Positions 1-9,134 of a stretch of DNA of 64,000 bases are shown one piece after another. The DNA is from Hongsoonwoonella zoysiae. GTDB lineage: Bacteria > Pseudomonadota > Alphaproteobacteria > Rhizobiales > Stappiaceae. The DNA lies in NCBI RefSeq assembly GCF_013266695.1, contig NZ_JABRXF010000001.1, positions 822,236 to 886,235 of the forward strand, read 5' to 3'. Numbering within the stretch: the first letter of the stretch is position 1; each line of letters starts with the position of its first letter. The translations under genes were made by a program, and so were the position numbers. The notes beneath the pieces are model-generated. The model was not told the origin of the DNA, did no database searches, and saw only the letters and a list, made by a program, of their open reading frames with translations.

Positions 1-156
1 ATCAGGACCGTAAAACCCTTCGGACCGAGGGACCTATGCGGCGTGAGCACGGCGGAAAAAAACGGGCGGTCGGAATTTTCCGCAACCGCATCAATTTCGC
101 TCGCTCCGCTGGATCGGCCATTGCTCTTTGTCATAGGCGATAAGTATAGATTGGAA

Positions 157-1005
157 ATGTCCGAGGAAAACCAGAATTCCGTAAAAACCCGTAAGCGCGC
201 GCAAACGAGCGAAAAAAAGCCGGCTCGTGCCGCCTCAAAGCGAAGCGCTGCGAAAGCCGCCGCCGGCAAGGCGAAATCACCCCCGCGAAAGCGCGCCGCG
301 CCCCGCTACACCAAGGCGGAAATCCGCGCGATATTCGACCGTTTTCACGCCGCCGACCCGGAACCGAAGGGCGAACTCGACCATACCAACGCCTTCACGC
401 TGCTCGTCGCCGTCGTCCTTTCCGCGCAAGCGACGGACGCCGGCGTCAACAAGGCGACGAAACACCTCTTCCAGATTGCCGATACGCCTGAGAAGATGCT
501 GGCCTTGGGCGAAGACAAGGTACGCGACGAGATCCGCACCATCGGGCTTTACAAGAACAAGGCGAAGAACGTGGTCGCACTTTCGCAAAAGCTGATCTCC
601 GAGCATGGCAGCGAAGTGCCGCAGGACCGTGAAGCGCTGGAAGCGCTGCCTGGTGTGGGGCGCAAGACGGCGAACGTCGTGCTCAACATCGCTTTCGGGG
701 AGCCGACGATCGCGGTCGACACCCATCTTTTCCGGCTTGGAAACCGCATCGGCATCGCGCCCGGCAAGACGCCGCTGGAGGTCGAAAAGGCGATGGAAAA
801 AATCGTTCCGCCGGACCGCGGCCTGCACGCTCATCACTGGCTGATCCTGCATGGACGCTACATATGCAAGGCGCGCAAGCCCGAATGCAGGCGCTGCATC
901 ATCTACGATTTGTGCAAGAGCCCGGAAAAGGAAAAACTGGACGCGGTGCCGGAAATAGCCCGCCAGATGGCGGAGAAAGCTGCGGCGGAAGAAACCGGCG
1001 CCTGA
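157..1005 (+). CDS. nth: Endonuclease III, base-excision DNA glycosylase/AP lyase
   Basis: Removes oxidised pyrimidines from DNA and cuts at the abasic site. The helix-hairpin-helix LPGVGRKTA (about residues 164-172) carries the catalytic Lys (K170) and VDTHLFR carries the catalytic Asp (D188). Four cysteines near 237, 244, 247 and 253, spaced C-x6-C-x2-C-x5-C, form the family's 4Fe-4S site. The first ~50 residues are a Lys/Arg/Ala-rich tail common in alphaproteobacterial copies. A longer frame opens at a GTG at 43, but its extra 38 residues look non-coding, so I chose the ATG at 157. It converges on irr with a two-base gap. Identification is secure; only the start is uncertain. Confidence 0.93.
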   Translation: MSEENQNSVKTRKRAQTSEKKPARAASKRSAAKAAAGKAKSPPRKRAAPRYTKAEIRAIFDRFHAADPEPKGELDHTNAFTLLVAVVLSAQATDAGVNKATKHLFQIADTPEKMLALGEDKVRDEIRTIGLYKNKAKNVVALSQKLISEHGSEVPQDREALEALPGVGRKTANVVLNIAFGEPTIAVDTHLFRLGNRIGIAPGKTPLEVEKAMEKIVPPDRGLHAHHWLILHGRYICKARKPECRRCIIYDLCKSPEKEKLDAVPEIARQMAEKAAAEETGA

Positions 1006-1007
1006 CG

Positions 1008-1439
1008 TCAGCGCCTGGGGCGCACCCTGACGACGACATCGACGCGCACCACTTCCATCCCCTCCGGCGCGCGCGGCATCGATGTCAGATGCACGCCCTC
1101 GCCCGGAATGTCTACAAGGCGATTCTCGCTCTCGATGAAGAAATGGTGATGATCGTCGGTGTTGGTATCGAAATAAGTCTTCGTGCCTTCCACCGCGACT
1201 TCGCGAAGCAGGCCCGCCTCGGTGAACTGATGAAGAGTGTTATAAACCGTGGCGAGCGATACGGGCACGTTCACAGCCTCGGCTTCCTCATGCAAAAGCT
1301 CGGCGGAAACATGGCGATTTCCCTTGGAAAACAGGATTTCGGCGAGCGCCACGCGCTGACGCGTCGGCCGCAAACCCGCATTGCGCAGCGTGTCGGCCAC
1401 GTCGAGTTCGCTTAGCTCAAGGTGATGATGTTCCGTCAT
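1008..1439 (-). CDS. irr: Iron response regulator Irr (Fur family)
   Basis: A 143-residue Fur-superfamily repressor. In rhizobia Irr controls haem synthesis and iron genes in response to haem rather than free iron. The winged helix includes the recognition stretch SLATVYNTLHQF (about 61-72). The His cluster HHHFF (97-101) is the haem-binding region typical of Irr. The CxxC zinc motifs of classical Fur are absent, and so is the N-terminal GCPWR haem motif known from Bradyrhizobium. The ATG at 1439 gives the normal family length; the 38 codons upstream look non-coding. It is divergent from fabA, a neighbourhood conserved in rhizobia, which supports Irr over Fur, Mur or PerR. Confidence 0.9.
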   Translation of the reverse strand: MTEHHHLELSELDVADTLRNAGLRPTRQRVALAEILFSKGNRHVSAELLHEEAEAVNVPVSLATVYNTLHQFTEAGLLREVAVEGTKTYFDTNTDDHHHFFIESENRLVDIPGEGVHLTSMPRAPEGMEVVRVDVVVRVRPRR

Positions 1440-1813
1440 TACCGTCCGGTCGGTTCCTGCAGGTTCAGGGCGAAGAAACCTACTCTCTGCGAAGTCGTTC
1501 CCTAGCGTTGTGCCATGACGGCCACCAGAATGGCAAGCCACACGTCGTCGCACCCGCGTTTTCAGCGATCTTATCGGGAGATAGGGAAGTATCGCCCGGC
1601 AATCAATATTTTATACCGGACTCAAGGGCAACAGCGCGCGACGCAGCGACGTCCTGCGTTCCGGCAATGCCGCACGGTCTTTCGAAGACTGTGGCACTGT
1701 GTTAGGAAAGCGCGGTTTTCGACCGAAGAAGCACAAAACGGATCGGCCGAAACGGTGCAGGCGCGCTGCGCCAAGGTGCCGGCGGACGATAAAAACAGAA
1801 CTGCGGGACAGGA
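1440..1813. promoter_or_regulatory. Divergent irr/fabA intergenic region
   Basis: 374 bases separate the divergent irr and fabA starts, so promoters for both should lie here. The AT-richest part is about 1600-1620. Open frames run through it but resemble no protein family and have no ribosome site. I could not assign an iron-control element or a fatty-acid regulator site by eye. fabA has a GGACAGG ribosome site directly before its ATG. Confidence 0.5.
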
Positions 1814-2329
1814 ATGCAAGAGCGGCAATCGAGCTACGATTACGAGGAATTGCTCGCCTGCGGGCGAGGCGAGCTTTTTGGACAGGGCAACGCGCAATTG
1901 CCGCTCCCGCCCATGCTGATGTTCGACCGGATCACGGAAATCTCCGAAGACGGCGGTGAGCATGGCAAGGGCTGCGTGCGCGCCGAACTCGATATCAAGG
2001 ACGACCTCTGGTTCTTCCCATGCCACTTTCAGGGCGACCCCGTCATGCCGGGCTGTCTCGGGCTTGACGCCATGTGGCAGATGACCGGCTTTTTCCTGGG
2101 CTGGCTCGGCGAGGAAGGCCGGGGCCGGGCGATTTCTACTGGCGAAATCAAGTTTTCCAAGATGGTCACACCCTCCACTAAGCTGGTGGAATATGGCATC
2201 GACATCAAGCGCGTGCGTACAGGGCGTCTTGTGCTCGGCATCGCCGACGGCTGGCTGAAAGCCGACGGAGAGACTATCTATCAGGCAAAGGATCTGCGCG
2301 TCGGCCTTTTTCGGGCAAGCGCAGAATAG
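1814..2329 (+). CDS. fabA: 3-hydroxydecanoyl-ACP dehydratase/isomerase FabA
   Basis: Dehydrates 3-hydroxydecanoyl-ACP and isomerises trans-2 to cis-3-decenoyl-ACP, the branch point for unsaturated fatty acids in type II synthesis. The hot-dog fold carries the catalytic His in [14 protein letters not shown] (H71) and Asp in LGLDAMWQM (D85), equivalent to H70/D84 of E. coli. At 171 residues it matches the family. It is first in the run fabA-fabB-fabI, with gaps of 85 and 58 bases, and is probably co-transcribed with both. FabZ lacks this length and the adjacent fabB, so FabA is preferred. Confidence 0.96.
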   Translation: MQERQSSYDYEELLACGRGELFGQGNAQLPLPPMLMFDRITEISEDGGEHGKGCVRAELDIKDDLWFFPCHFQGDPVMPGCLGLDAMWQMTGFFLGWLGEEGRGRAISTGEIKFSKMVTPSTKLVEYGIDIKRVRTGRLVLGIADGWLKADGETIYQAKDLRVGLFRASAE

Positions 2330-2414
2330 GAACTGCGCAGGAACTGTTCAACGATAACGAAATGCGAAGCCGCCAATCCATGCGGCGCATGCAGGATAAC
2401 GACGGGAGACCTCA

Positions 2415-3632
2415 ATGAGGCGGGTTGTAGTAACCGGGATGGGAATCGTTTCGTCGATTGGCGGCACGACCCAGGAGGTGATGGCGAGCCTGCGCGAGGG
2501 CAAGTCCGGTATCGTCCGGGCCGATGATTATGTGGACCTGGGCTTCAGGTGCCAGGTGCACGGCGCACCGACGGTGGACGCCTTTGAGGTTCTCGACCGG
2601 CGCACGACCCGTTTCATGGGCGCCGGCGCGGCCTGGAACTATATCGCCATGCAGCAAGCGATCGCCGATTCCGGCCTTGAAGAAAACGAGATCAGCCATG
2701 AGCGCACGGGGCTCATCATGGGCTCCGGCGGTCCGTCCACCCATGCGATCGTACAGGCCGCGGACATCACCCGCGAGAAGGGCCCGAAGCGCATTGGCCC
2801 CACCGCCGTACCGAAGGCGATGAGTTCGACCAACTCCGCGACGCTCGCCACGCCGTTCAAGATCCATGGCGTGAACTATTCGATTTCGGCGGCCTGCGCG
2901 ACGACGAACATCTGCATCGGCAATGCAGCCGAGCTCATCCAGTGGGGCAAGCAGGACATCGTCTTCGCCGGCGGCGGAGAGGAACTCGACTGGACGCTTT
3001 CCAACCTCTTCGACGCCATGGGCGCCATGTCGTCCAAATACAACGACACGCCTTCGGTTGCGTCACGCGCCTATGACAAGAACCGGGACGGATTCGTGAT
3101 TGCCGGTGGCGGCGGCGTTCTCGTGCTCGAGGAACTTGAACACGCCAAGGCAAGGGGCGCGAAGATCTACGCCGAGATCATCGGCTACGGCGCGACGTCG
3201 GACGGCTATGACATGGTACAGCCATCCGGCGAAGGCGCGGAGCGCTGCATGCGCATCGCCCTTGCCGACGTCAAGGAGCCGATCGACTACATCAACCCGC
3301 ATGCCACCTCTACGCCGATCGGCGATCAACGCGAGATCGAGGCGATCCGTGCCGTCTTCGGCAAGGAGGTTCCGAAGATTTCGGCAACCAAGTCGCTCTC
3401 CGGCCATTCGCTGGGTGCGGCCGGCGTCCACGAGGCGATTTATTCGATCCTCATGATGCAGGGCGATTTCGTTGCGCCTTCCGCGCATATCGACGAGATG
3501 GATCCGGAATTCGCCGATCTGCCGATCGTTCGCGAGCGGATGGACAACGCAAACCTCAATTGCGTGCTTTCGAACGGCTTCGGCTTCGGCGGAACGAACG
3601 CCTCGCTTGTCTTCCGGCGTTACGTCGCCTGA
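2415..3632 (+). CDS. fabB: 3-oxoacyl-ACP synthase I FabB
   Basis: Condensing enzyme that elongates the cis-3-decenoyl-ACP made by FabA, acting in the cytoplasm. The thiolase fold has nucleophile C161 in [10 protein letters not shown] and the two catalytic histidines H296 (INPHATSTP) and H331 ([11 protein letters not shown]). The C-terminal [10 protein letters not shown] motif is present. The 405-residue length is that of E. coli FabB. Position directly after fabA supports FabB over FabF. The ATG at 2415 follows a GGGAGACC ribosome site. Confidence 0.96.
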   Translation: MRRVVVTGMGIVSSIGGTTQEVMASLREGKSGIVRADDYVDLGFRCQVHGAPTVDAFEVLDRRTTRFMGAGAAWNYIAMQQAIADSGLEENEISHERTGLIMGSGGPSTHAIVQAADITREKGPKRIGPTAVPKAMSSTNSATLATPFKIHGVNYSISAACATTNICIGNAAELIQWGKQDIVFAGGGEELDWTLSNLFDAMGAMSSKYNDTPSVASRAYDKNRDGFVIAGGGGVLVLEELEHAKARGAKIYAEIIGYGATSDGYDMVQPSGEGAERCMRIALADVKEPIDYINPHATSTPIGDQREIEAIRAVFGKEVPKISATKSLSGHSLGAAGVHEAIYSILMMQGDFVAPSAHIDEMDPEFADLPIVRERMDNANLNCVLSNGFGFGGTNASLVFRRYVA

Positions 3633-3690
3633 TGCCAGGCCGACAAGGTAACCGGCCTCGCATCCTCATCAAATTGAGCAGGAGTACCCT

Positions 3691-4506
3691 ATGACAGGGC
3701 TTATGGAAGGCAAGCGCGGTCTTGTCATGGGCGTGGCCAACAACCACTCGATCGCATGGGGCATCGCCAAGGCCGTCGCGGCGCAGGGCGCGGAAATCGC
3801 CTTCACCTATCAGGGTGACGCTTTCGCGAAGCGGGTGATGCCGCTGGCGGAAAGCCTCGGCAGCGATGTGGTGTTGCCTTGCGACGTGGAGGATATCGCA
3901 TCCGTGGATGCCGTATTCGCTGCGCTCAAGGAAAAATGGGGAAAGCTCGATTTTCTCGTCCACGCCATTGGCTACTCCGACAAGTCGGAGCTGAAAGGCA
4001 AATATGCCGACACCACGCGGGAAAATTTCTCCCGCACAATGGTGATCTCCTGCTTTTCTTTCACCGAGGTGACAAAGCGGGCGGCGGAACTGATGAGCGA
4101 CGGCGGCTCCATCATCACGCTGACCTACGGCGGATCGACGCGGGTCATGCCGAACTACAACGTCATGGGCGTCGCGAAGGCCGCCCTGGAATCGTCGGTT
4201 CGATATCTGGCGATGGACTATGGCCTTCAGGGAATACGCGTGAACGCGATTTCCGCCGGCCCGGTCCGCACACTGGCGGGATCGGGCGTTACGGATGCCA
4301 GGTTGATGTTCAAATATCAAAAGCAGCATTCGCCGCTCGGCAACACCGTTTCGATCGAGGATGTCGGCGGGGCGGGGCTCTACCTTCTTTCCGACCTTTC
4401 AGCCGGCGTCACGGGAGAAATCCACTTCGTCGACAGCGGCTACAACATCGTGTCGATGCCCAGGCTCGACGCGTTGAAGGTGCAGGAAGACCAGGAGCAG
4501 ATCTGA
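3691..4506 (+). CDS. fabI: Enoyl-ACP reductase (NADH) FabI
   Basis: Catalyses the last reduction of each fatty-acid elongation cycle and is the target of triclosan and isoniazid-type inhibitors. It is an atypical short-chain dehydrogenase: the cofactor loop is GVANNHSIAWG (14-24) instead of TGxxxGxG. The active site is Y156-x6-K163, with another Tyr at 146, as in FabI. The 271-residue length is typical. A GCAGGAG ribosome site precedes the ATG. Third gene of the fabA-fabB-fabI run; rhizobia often carry a second fabI elsewhere. Confidence 0.94.
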   Translation: MTGLMEGKRGLVMGVANNHSIAWGIAKAVAAQGAEIAFTYQGDAFAKRVMPLAESLGSDVVLPCDVEDIASVDAVFAALKEKWGKLDFLVHAIGYSDKSELKGKYADTTRENFSRTMVISCFSFTEVTKRAAELMSDGGSIITLTYGGSTRVMPNYNVMGVAKAALESSVRYLAMDYGLQGIRVNAISAGPVRTLAGSGVTDARLMFKYQKQHSPLGNTVSIEDVGGAGLYLLSDLSAGVTGEIHFVDSGYNIVSMPRLDALKVQEDQEQI

Positions 4507-4534
4507 CGGTTAGAATCGTGGCGGCGATCGGCGA

Positions 4535-5104
4535 CTATTCGAAGGTTTCGTCCGGATAGACGCCGAAAAGCCGCGTCTGATCGACCCAGCCGTCATGACC
4601 GTTCGCCGAAACCTCGCACCAACCCTCGCTGCATCCTGCGACATTCACCAGAACCAGCGGCTCCAGTTCCGCAACGATTGACCCGTCCGACGAGGCATCG
4701 GCGCGCATGGGTGTCGTGGAGGAGGATTCCCACGGGGTTACCAGCCCCGTGCGGCGGCCCGACAGGAGCGAGTGAAACACCCAACCTTCCTCGCCTTCCC
4801 AGTCGCGCACCCGGCGCCAATTATCGAATTCCTGAACGATTTCCACAGGCAGGCCGGCACGTACGAACGTCCAGGCAATATCATGTTCCCGGCTCGGGCC
4901 TTTCCGCACGTTCACCCGGTCGGATTTGAGGCTGACGAAGCGCGGCACCGGCAGTCCGCTTGGCCCCGTTTTAGTGGCCTGCGCCTGCGCCTGAGCGACA
5001 CCGGCAAGATATGCGGCGAGAATCAGAAGCGGAAAAAGCCCCCGCCCGAGCGACCTCAATGCGCCCGTCATCCTTGCGTGCATAATTTTATTCCGCGTCG
5101 CCAT
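4535..5104 (-). CDS. Exported SH3-domain protein
   Basis: A 189-residue protein with an N-terminal signal sequence (basic stretch, then hydrophobic LFPLLILAAYLAGV at about 23-36 and a likely cut after AQAQA). Two bacterial SH3-like modules follow (about 55-115 and 133-180), including the typical VNVRKGPS and GWVDQTRL. Such modules usually bind peptidoglycan or envelope proteins; the ligand here is unknown. The frame can be extended to a TTG at 5143, but the ATG at 5104 has an AGGGA ribosome site five bases upstream and was chosen. It converges on fabI. The function is not established. Confidence 0.75.
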   Translation of the reverse strand: MATRNKIMHARMTGALRSLGRGLFPLLILAAYLAGVAQAQAQATKTGPSGLPVPRFVSLKSDRVNVRKGPSREHDIAWTFVRAGLPVEIVQEFDNWRRVRDWEGEEGWVFHSLLSGRRTGLVTPWESSSTTPMRADASSDGSIVAELEPLVLVNVAGCSEGWCEVSANGHDGWVDQTRLFGVYPDETFE

Positions 5105-5361
5105 AACGTTCCCTGCTGCGTCCGTCCGCTGCATGTGGCACAAAACACCGTGTTATACCAAGGCCGAAGTTCACTTCGAACTTGTGCGATATCATGTTAG
5201 GTCGTGAAGACTGCCGATATTGACTGGTTGCTGTCTCTTGTTTCGAGCCGGTCTTGTGAGTAGGAGAACGGTAACGTACCGCTCGGGCAACTTTGCCCGC
5301 CGGTGCATGTTGATACCTTAGGGTTAACGGGCCCTCAACGAAGTGCGGAAGGCGGAGGAGC

Positions 5362-6348
5362 ATGCCGAAAAAGAAGCCCCTGGTCGTCGTCACCCGGAAA
5401 TTGCCGGACGTGGTCGAGACGCGGATGCGCGAACTGTTCGACACGCGACTAAACGACTCCGACCGCCCGATGAGCCAGGCAGAGCTCGTTGACGCGGTCA
5501 AGACGGCGGATGTCCTGGTTCCAACGGTAACCGACCGGATCGATTCTGCGGTGCTTTCCCAGGCCGGAGAAAGGCTCAAACTGATCGCCAACTTCGGCAC
5601 GGGCGTCGACAATATCGACGTCGTTACGGCAAACAATCGCTCGATCACCGTAACGAATACGCCGGGCGTCCTGACCGAGGATACGGCGGATATGACGATG
5701 GGCCTTATCGTCGGGGTGGCCCGCCGCATTTCCGAGGGCATAAAGGTGATGGAACATGGCGACTGGGCCGGATGGTCGCCGACCTGGATGCTCGGCCACC
5801 GTATATGGGGCAAGCGCCTGGGCATCATCGGAATGGGCCGGATCGGCCAGGCGGTCGCCCGCCGCGCCAAGGCATTCGGCATGTCCATCCACTACCACAA
5901 CCGACGCCGGCTGGCGGCACAAGTCGAAGAGGACCTGGAGGCGACATATTGGGACAGCCTGGACCAGATGCTGGCGCGCATGGACGTCGTTTCGGTGCAC
6001 TGTCCGCATACGCCAGCCACATATCATCTGTTATCCGCCCGGCGCCTGAAGCTCCTGAAACCCGAGGCCTATATCATCAACACCGCGCGCGGCGAGGTGA
6101 TCGACGAGAACGCGCTGATCCGCCAACTCGAAAACGACGAGCTTGGAGGCGCGGGCCTGGATGTGTTCGAGCACGAGCCGGCAGTCAATCCGAAGCTTGT
6201 GAAATCCGACCGTGTCGTGCTCCTGCCGCATATGGGATCGGCAACGATAGAGGGCCGGATCGACATGGGTGAAAAGGTCATCATCAACATCAAGACCTTC
6301 ATGGACGGGCACCGCCCGCCGGATCGCGTGCTGCCGTCGATGCTGTAA
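5362..6348 (+). CDS. D-isomer-specific 2-hydroxyacid dehydrogenase (glyoxylate/hydroxypyruvate reductase-like)
   Basis: NAD(P)-dependent reductase of 2-oxoacids; the closest familiar group is glyoxylate/hydroxypyruvate reductase (GyaR/GHPR), but the substrate cannot be read from sequence. The Rossmann motif GMGRIG lies at 157-162. The catalytic triad is R243 (NTARGEV), E272 (FEHEPAVN) and H290 (LLPHMGSAT). Length 328 is normal. A strong GGCGGAGGAG ribosome site precedes the ATG. It is preceded by a ~250-base spacer divergent from the SH3 gene and followed by the DJ-1 gene after 52 bases, perhaps as one transcript. Confidence 0.85.
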   Translation: MPKKKPLVVVTRKLPDVVETRMRELFDTRLNDSDRPMSQAELVDAVKTADVLVPTVTDRIDSAVLSQAGERLKLIANFGTGVDNIDVVTANNRSITVTNTPGVLTEDTADMTMGLIVGVARRISEGIKVMEHGDWAGWSPTWMLGHRIWGKRLGIIGMGRIGQAVARRAKAFGMSIHYHNRRRLAAQVEEDLEATYWDSLDQMLARMDVVSVHCPHTPATYHLLSARRLKLLKPEAYIINTARGEVIDENALIRQLENDELGGAGLDVFEHEPAVNPKLVKSDRVVLLPHMGSATIEGRIDMGEKVIINIKTFMDGHRPPDRVLPSML

Positions 6349-6400
6349 TGCGTCGAAACGCAAGTCAGAAGGTTCCCGTCGGTCGAGCCGGGTGGCTACC

Positions 6401-7012
6401 ATGGCGTATACTATCGGAATATTGATATTCGACGGCGCCGAGGAAATGGATTTCGTCGGCCCATGGGAGGTCTTGGCCGCCGCCGTCGAGGGCAAGACGG
6501 GCGAGCGCGTGCTCACAGTAGCGCCGGATGCTCGCCCCATCGTCTGCGAAAAAGGCATGCGAGTCATTCCCGATACGCAGTTTGACGAAGCACCCGCGCT
6601 TGATGTTCTGATCGTCCCGGGTGGCAGCGGAGCGCGCCGGGAGATCGGAAATCCCGCCACCGTCGAATGGCTGAGGAAAACGAGCGGCGGATGCAAATGG
6701 GTCACCAGCGTTTGCACCGGCGCATTTCTGATCGCAGGCTCCGGCATTGCCGATGGCAGGCGCATGACGACACACCACCTGTTCATCCAGGCATTCCGGG
6801 AAATGAAGCGCGCGGATGTGGTAGAAGGCGTACGGTTCGTGCGCGATGGCAACCTGGTCTCCGCCGGCGGTGTAATGTCCGGCATCGAGATGTCTCTCTG
6901 GCTGGTGAACGAACTCTACGGCCCCGAAACCGTGGAACGCACGAAAAGCTATATCGCATACGATTTCCCGCCGCGAACTTCCATTGAAGGACTGCCCGCC
7001 GAAGCAGATTAA
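6401..7012 (+). CDS. DJ-1/PfpI family protein
   Basis: A 203-residue class I glutamine-amidotransferase-like protein. The nucleophile elbow TSVCTGAF places the reactive cysteine at C105, with an acidic pair (E14/E15) and D17 near the start as in DJ-1/PfpI proteins. The motif resembles isonitrile hydratase InhA and the sensor domain of GlxA-type AraC regulators, but no AraC helix-turn-helix follows. The frame is open from 6269 inside the preceding gene; the ATG at 6401 begins the recognisable domain. Specific reaction unknown: isonitrile hydratase, a protease-like role and a glyoxalase-like role are all possible. Confidence 0.8.
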   Translation: MAYTIGILIFDGAEEMDFVGPWEVLAAAVEGKTGERVLTVAPDARPIVCEKGMRVIPDTQFDEAPALDVLIVPGGSGARREIGNPATVEWLRKTSGGCKWVTSVCTGAFLIAGSGIADGRRMTTHHLFIQAFREMKRADVVEGVRFVRDGNLVSAGGVMSGIEMSLWLVNELYGPETVERTKSYIAYDFPPRTSIEGLPAEAD

Positions 7013-7040
7013 GACGATAGCGCTTTCTCAGATGAGCCCA

Positions 7041-7634
7041 TCAGGCTGTTGCGCCGAGCTTCCTTCTGGATTGGATTTGACGCCAGTCCCGGCGGGTCGT
7101 CTTGCGCCCGGACCACCGCTCCCGCGACGGGGGAGGCCGCGAGCCGATATCGGCAAGCGATCTCGCATGCCGCCTCGCAAGATTGAGGAGGCGACGATAA
7201 GCCTCGATGTTTAAGGCCTCTTCACTCGCCGGTGGCGGCACGGAAAAGCGCTCGCAGTCGATGATAGGACCCGTGTCCACAGCTACAGCCATTTCGTGCA
7301 GCGTGATTCCGAAACTCGCCCCACCTTCATGCGCGGCAAACGCCGCGGGCCGGTAGCCCGGTCGTTCCGGAGGACCAGGGTGGAAGTTGAACGATCCGGC
7401 CGCCATTCGGTCCAGCACCGCAGCGGGAACAATGACATCGGTACAAAAGGCGATCAGCCGGGCAGTGCCAGGAAGATTGTCAGCCTGAAACATCAAGGAT
7501 GCCTTGTCCCCCGCATGCGCGAAGTAGGCGTTGGGCGCGTGTTTTGCCAGAAGCCGTGCAAAAAAATCCGCTTCGCCTTCGCTCATCAAAAGGAGAAAGG
7601 AGCAATCCTCGCAAATCGCCGCGCGAGAATTCAT
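7041..7634 (-). CDS. Formyltransferase-domain protein
   Basis: A 197-residue protein with the formyltransferase fold of GART and methionyl-tRNA formyltransferase. The catalytic Asn-His-Asp set is visible as N83 and H85 in FNFHPGPPERPG and D120 in AVDTGPIID. It is shorter than Fmt and lacks its C-terminal tRNA-binding domain. The C-terminal ~40 residues are rich in Arg and Ser and probably disordered. Substrate unknown; the similarity to folate-dependent formyl transfer is inferred from the motif. It lies downstream of dnaQ on the same strand with a 74-base gap. Confidence 0.72.
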   Translation of the reverse strand: MNSRAAICEDCSFLLLMSEGEADFFARLLAKHAPNAYFAHAGDKASLMFQADNLPGTARLIAFCTDVIVPAAVLDRMAAGSFNFHPGPPERPGYRPAAFAAHEGGASFGITLHEMAVAVDTGPIIDCERFSVPPPASEEALNIEAYRRLLNLARRHARSLADIGSRPPPSRERWSGRKTTRRDWRQIQSRRKLGATA

Positions 7635-7708
7635 GTCAAGGTCCCGGATAGCAGATGAAATTCAGGCTCATTGTCGAACGAGAAAAACGATTCGTCTTCA
7701 AAATGGTT

Positions 7709-8425
7709 TCAGTCATCTGAATATTTCGACCACACGGCCTCTTTACCCATCTTTTCGACAAAGCTCGTGTGCGCGGCAAGTTCTTCCGCCGATATGCGGA
7801 CGGGCAACGATGTCGGGCGTTGCCTTGCTGGCGCGGAAGATCTGGCGGCCCGCCCGTTCGTTTCGAAAGTATGGGCCGCTTCATCGTCGGAAAGAAGGGC
7901 AAGACCGGCCTGCTTGCCTCCGATCAACTCGATATAGACTTCCGCCAACAACTCGGCATCGAGCAGGGCGCCATGTTTGGTTCGTCTGGAATTATCGATG
8001 CCATAACGCGAACAAAGCGCATCGAGCGACGCCGATCCGCCCGGGTGCTTTTTTCGCGCCATGGCAAGCGTATCAAGCACCTGCTCGTTTCCGATGATTG
8101 GCTTGCCGATACGTTCAAGCTCCATGTTGATGAAGCCCATATCGAACGTGGCATTATGGATCACGAGTCTTCCATCACCTACGAACGCCAGGAATTCCTC
8201 TGCCACTTCATGGAATTTTGGCTTGTCGGCAAGGAATTCGGTCGAAAGCCCATGGACGTTGTAAGCCTCCAAGGGGACCTCGCGTTCCGGGTTTATGTAG
8301 ACATGATAGGTACGCCCCGTTGGGACGTGGTTGACGAGTTCAACGCCACCGATTTCCACGAGGCGATCACCGTCTCTGGGGTTGAGCCCCGTCGTTTCCG
8401 TATCGAATGCTATTTCCCGCAGCAT
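7709..8425 (-). CDS. dnaQ: DNA polymerase III epsilon subunit (3'-5' proofreading exonuclease)
   Basis: Proofreading subunit of the replicative polymerase core. DEDDh exonuclease motifs are intact: FDTETTG (D8, E10), HNATFDMGF (D95) and HGALLDAELL (H151, D156). The C-terminal ~60 residues form the flexible segment used to contact the alpha subunit. The ATG at 8425 starts immediately before the exonuclease fold; the longer frame to 8485 adds unrelated residues. It ends the minus-strand series PPSR-maf-aroE-coaE-dnaQ that flanks oriC in many alphaproteobacteria, after a ~120-base gap from coaE. Confidence 0.94.
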   Translation of the reverse strand: MLREIAFDTETTGLNPRDGDRLVEIGGVELVNHVPTGRTYHVYINPEREVPLEAYNVHGLSTEFLADKPKFHEVAEEFLAFVGDGRLVIHNATFDMGFINMELERIGKPIIGNEQVLDTLAMARKKHPGGSASLDALCSRYGIDNSRRTKHGALLDAELLAEVYIELIGGKQAGLALLSDDEAAHTFETNGRAARSSAPARQRPTSLPVRISAEELAAHTSFVEKMGKEAVWSKYSDD

Positions 8426-8546
8426 TGGTTCATTCGGCCAATTTCGTTCCACAGGAAGGGAGTCTAGGCGAGGCATTGACCGCACGCCTATTGGCGTTCA
8501 GCAAATCCCCACGTCATCCTCATCCTTATCCCCAGCTTCTACGCGT

Positions 8547-9134
8547 TCACGCCATACAGGCGACGGCTTTCAATATTGCCTCGACAGCACGTTTCGCGGG
8601 ATCGAAGCCCAATCCTGTATCAATCAGGAAATGCGCTCGACGGCGCTTTTCGTCATCCGGCATTTGCTTGGCCAGAATCTGCTCGAACCGCTCTGCGGTC
8701 ATTTCAGGCCGCTCAAACACTCGCTTGCGTTGAATTTCCGCGTCGGCCGTCACCACGACGCATGCCCGCACCCGGTCATCGCCGCCCGTCTCGAATAAAA
8801 GTGGGATATCGAGAACGGCAATCCGCCGCCCCTCCGACCACGCATTCGCCAGAAAGCTTTCCTCTTCCTCGCGCACGATCGGATGAACGATTGCCTCAAG
8901 CTTTTTCATCGCCTCCGGCTTGCCGATGACACGTTGAGCGAGAAGGCTCCGGTCGACCACGCCATTAATTACGACGCCTGGAAAAGCGGCTTCGATAAGC
9001 GGGGCTGCACGCCTCCGGTAGAGTTTGTGAACGGCGGCGTCCGCGTCATAGGTCGCGGCGCCGGATTCGGCGAACATTTTCGCAGTAGTGGATTTGCCCA
9101 TGCCGATCGAACCCGTCAGACCGAGGACGATCAT
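8547..9134 (-). CDS. coaE: Dephospho-CoA kinase
   Basis: Phosphorylates the 3'-OH of dephospho-CoA, the last step of coenzyme A synthesis. The P-loop GSIGMGKST starts at residue 8. The downstream pattern DADAAVHKLY and DIPLLFETGG is typical of CoaE. At 195 residues it has normal length. The ATG at 9134 follows a GGAGGA ribosome site and overlaps the aroE stop by four bases (ATGA), so translation is probably coupled. Confidence 0.94.
   Translation of the reverse strand: MIVLGLTGSIGMGKSTTAKMFAESGAATYDADAAVHKLYRRRAAPLIEAAFPGVVINGVVDRSLLAQRVIGKPEAMKKLEAIVHPIVREEEESFLANAWSEGRRIAVLDIPLLFETGGDDRVRACVVVTADAEIQRKRVFERPEMTAERFEQILAKQMPDDEKRRRAHFLIDTGLGFDPAKRAVEAILKAVACMA

Noticed and set aside
1515-1919. 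Open frames (plus strand 1508-1705 and 1515-1919, minus strand 1622-2026) in the irr-fabA spacer
   Set aside because: No family resemblance, no ribosome sites, and they overlap the regulatory spacer and fabA.
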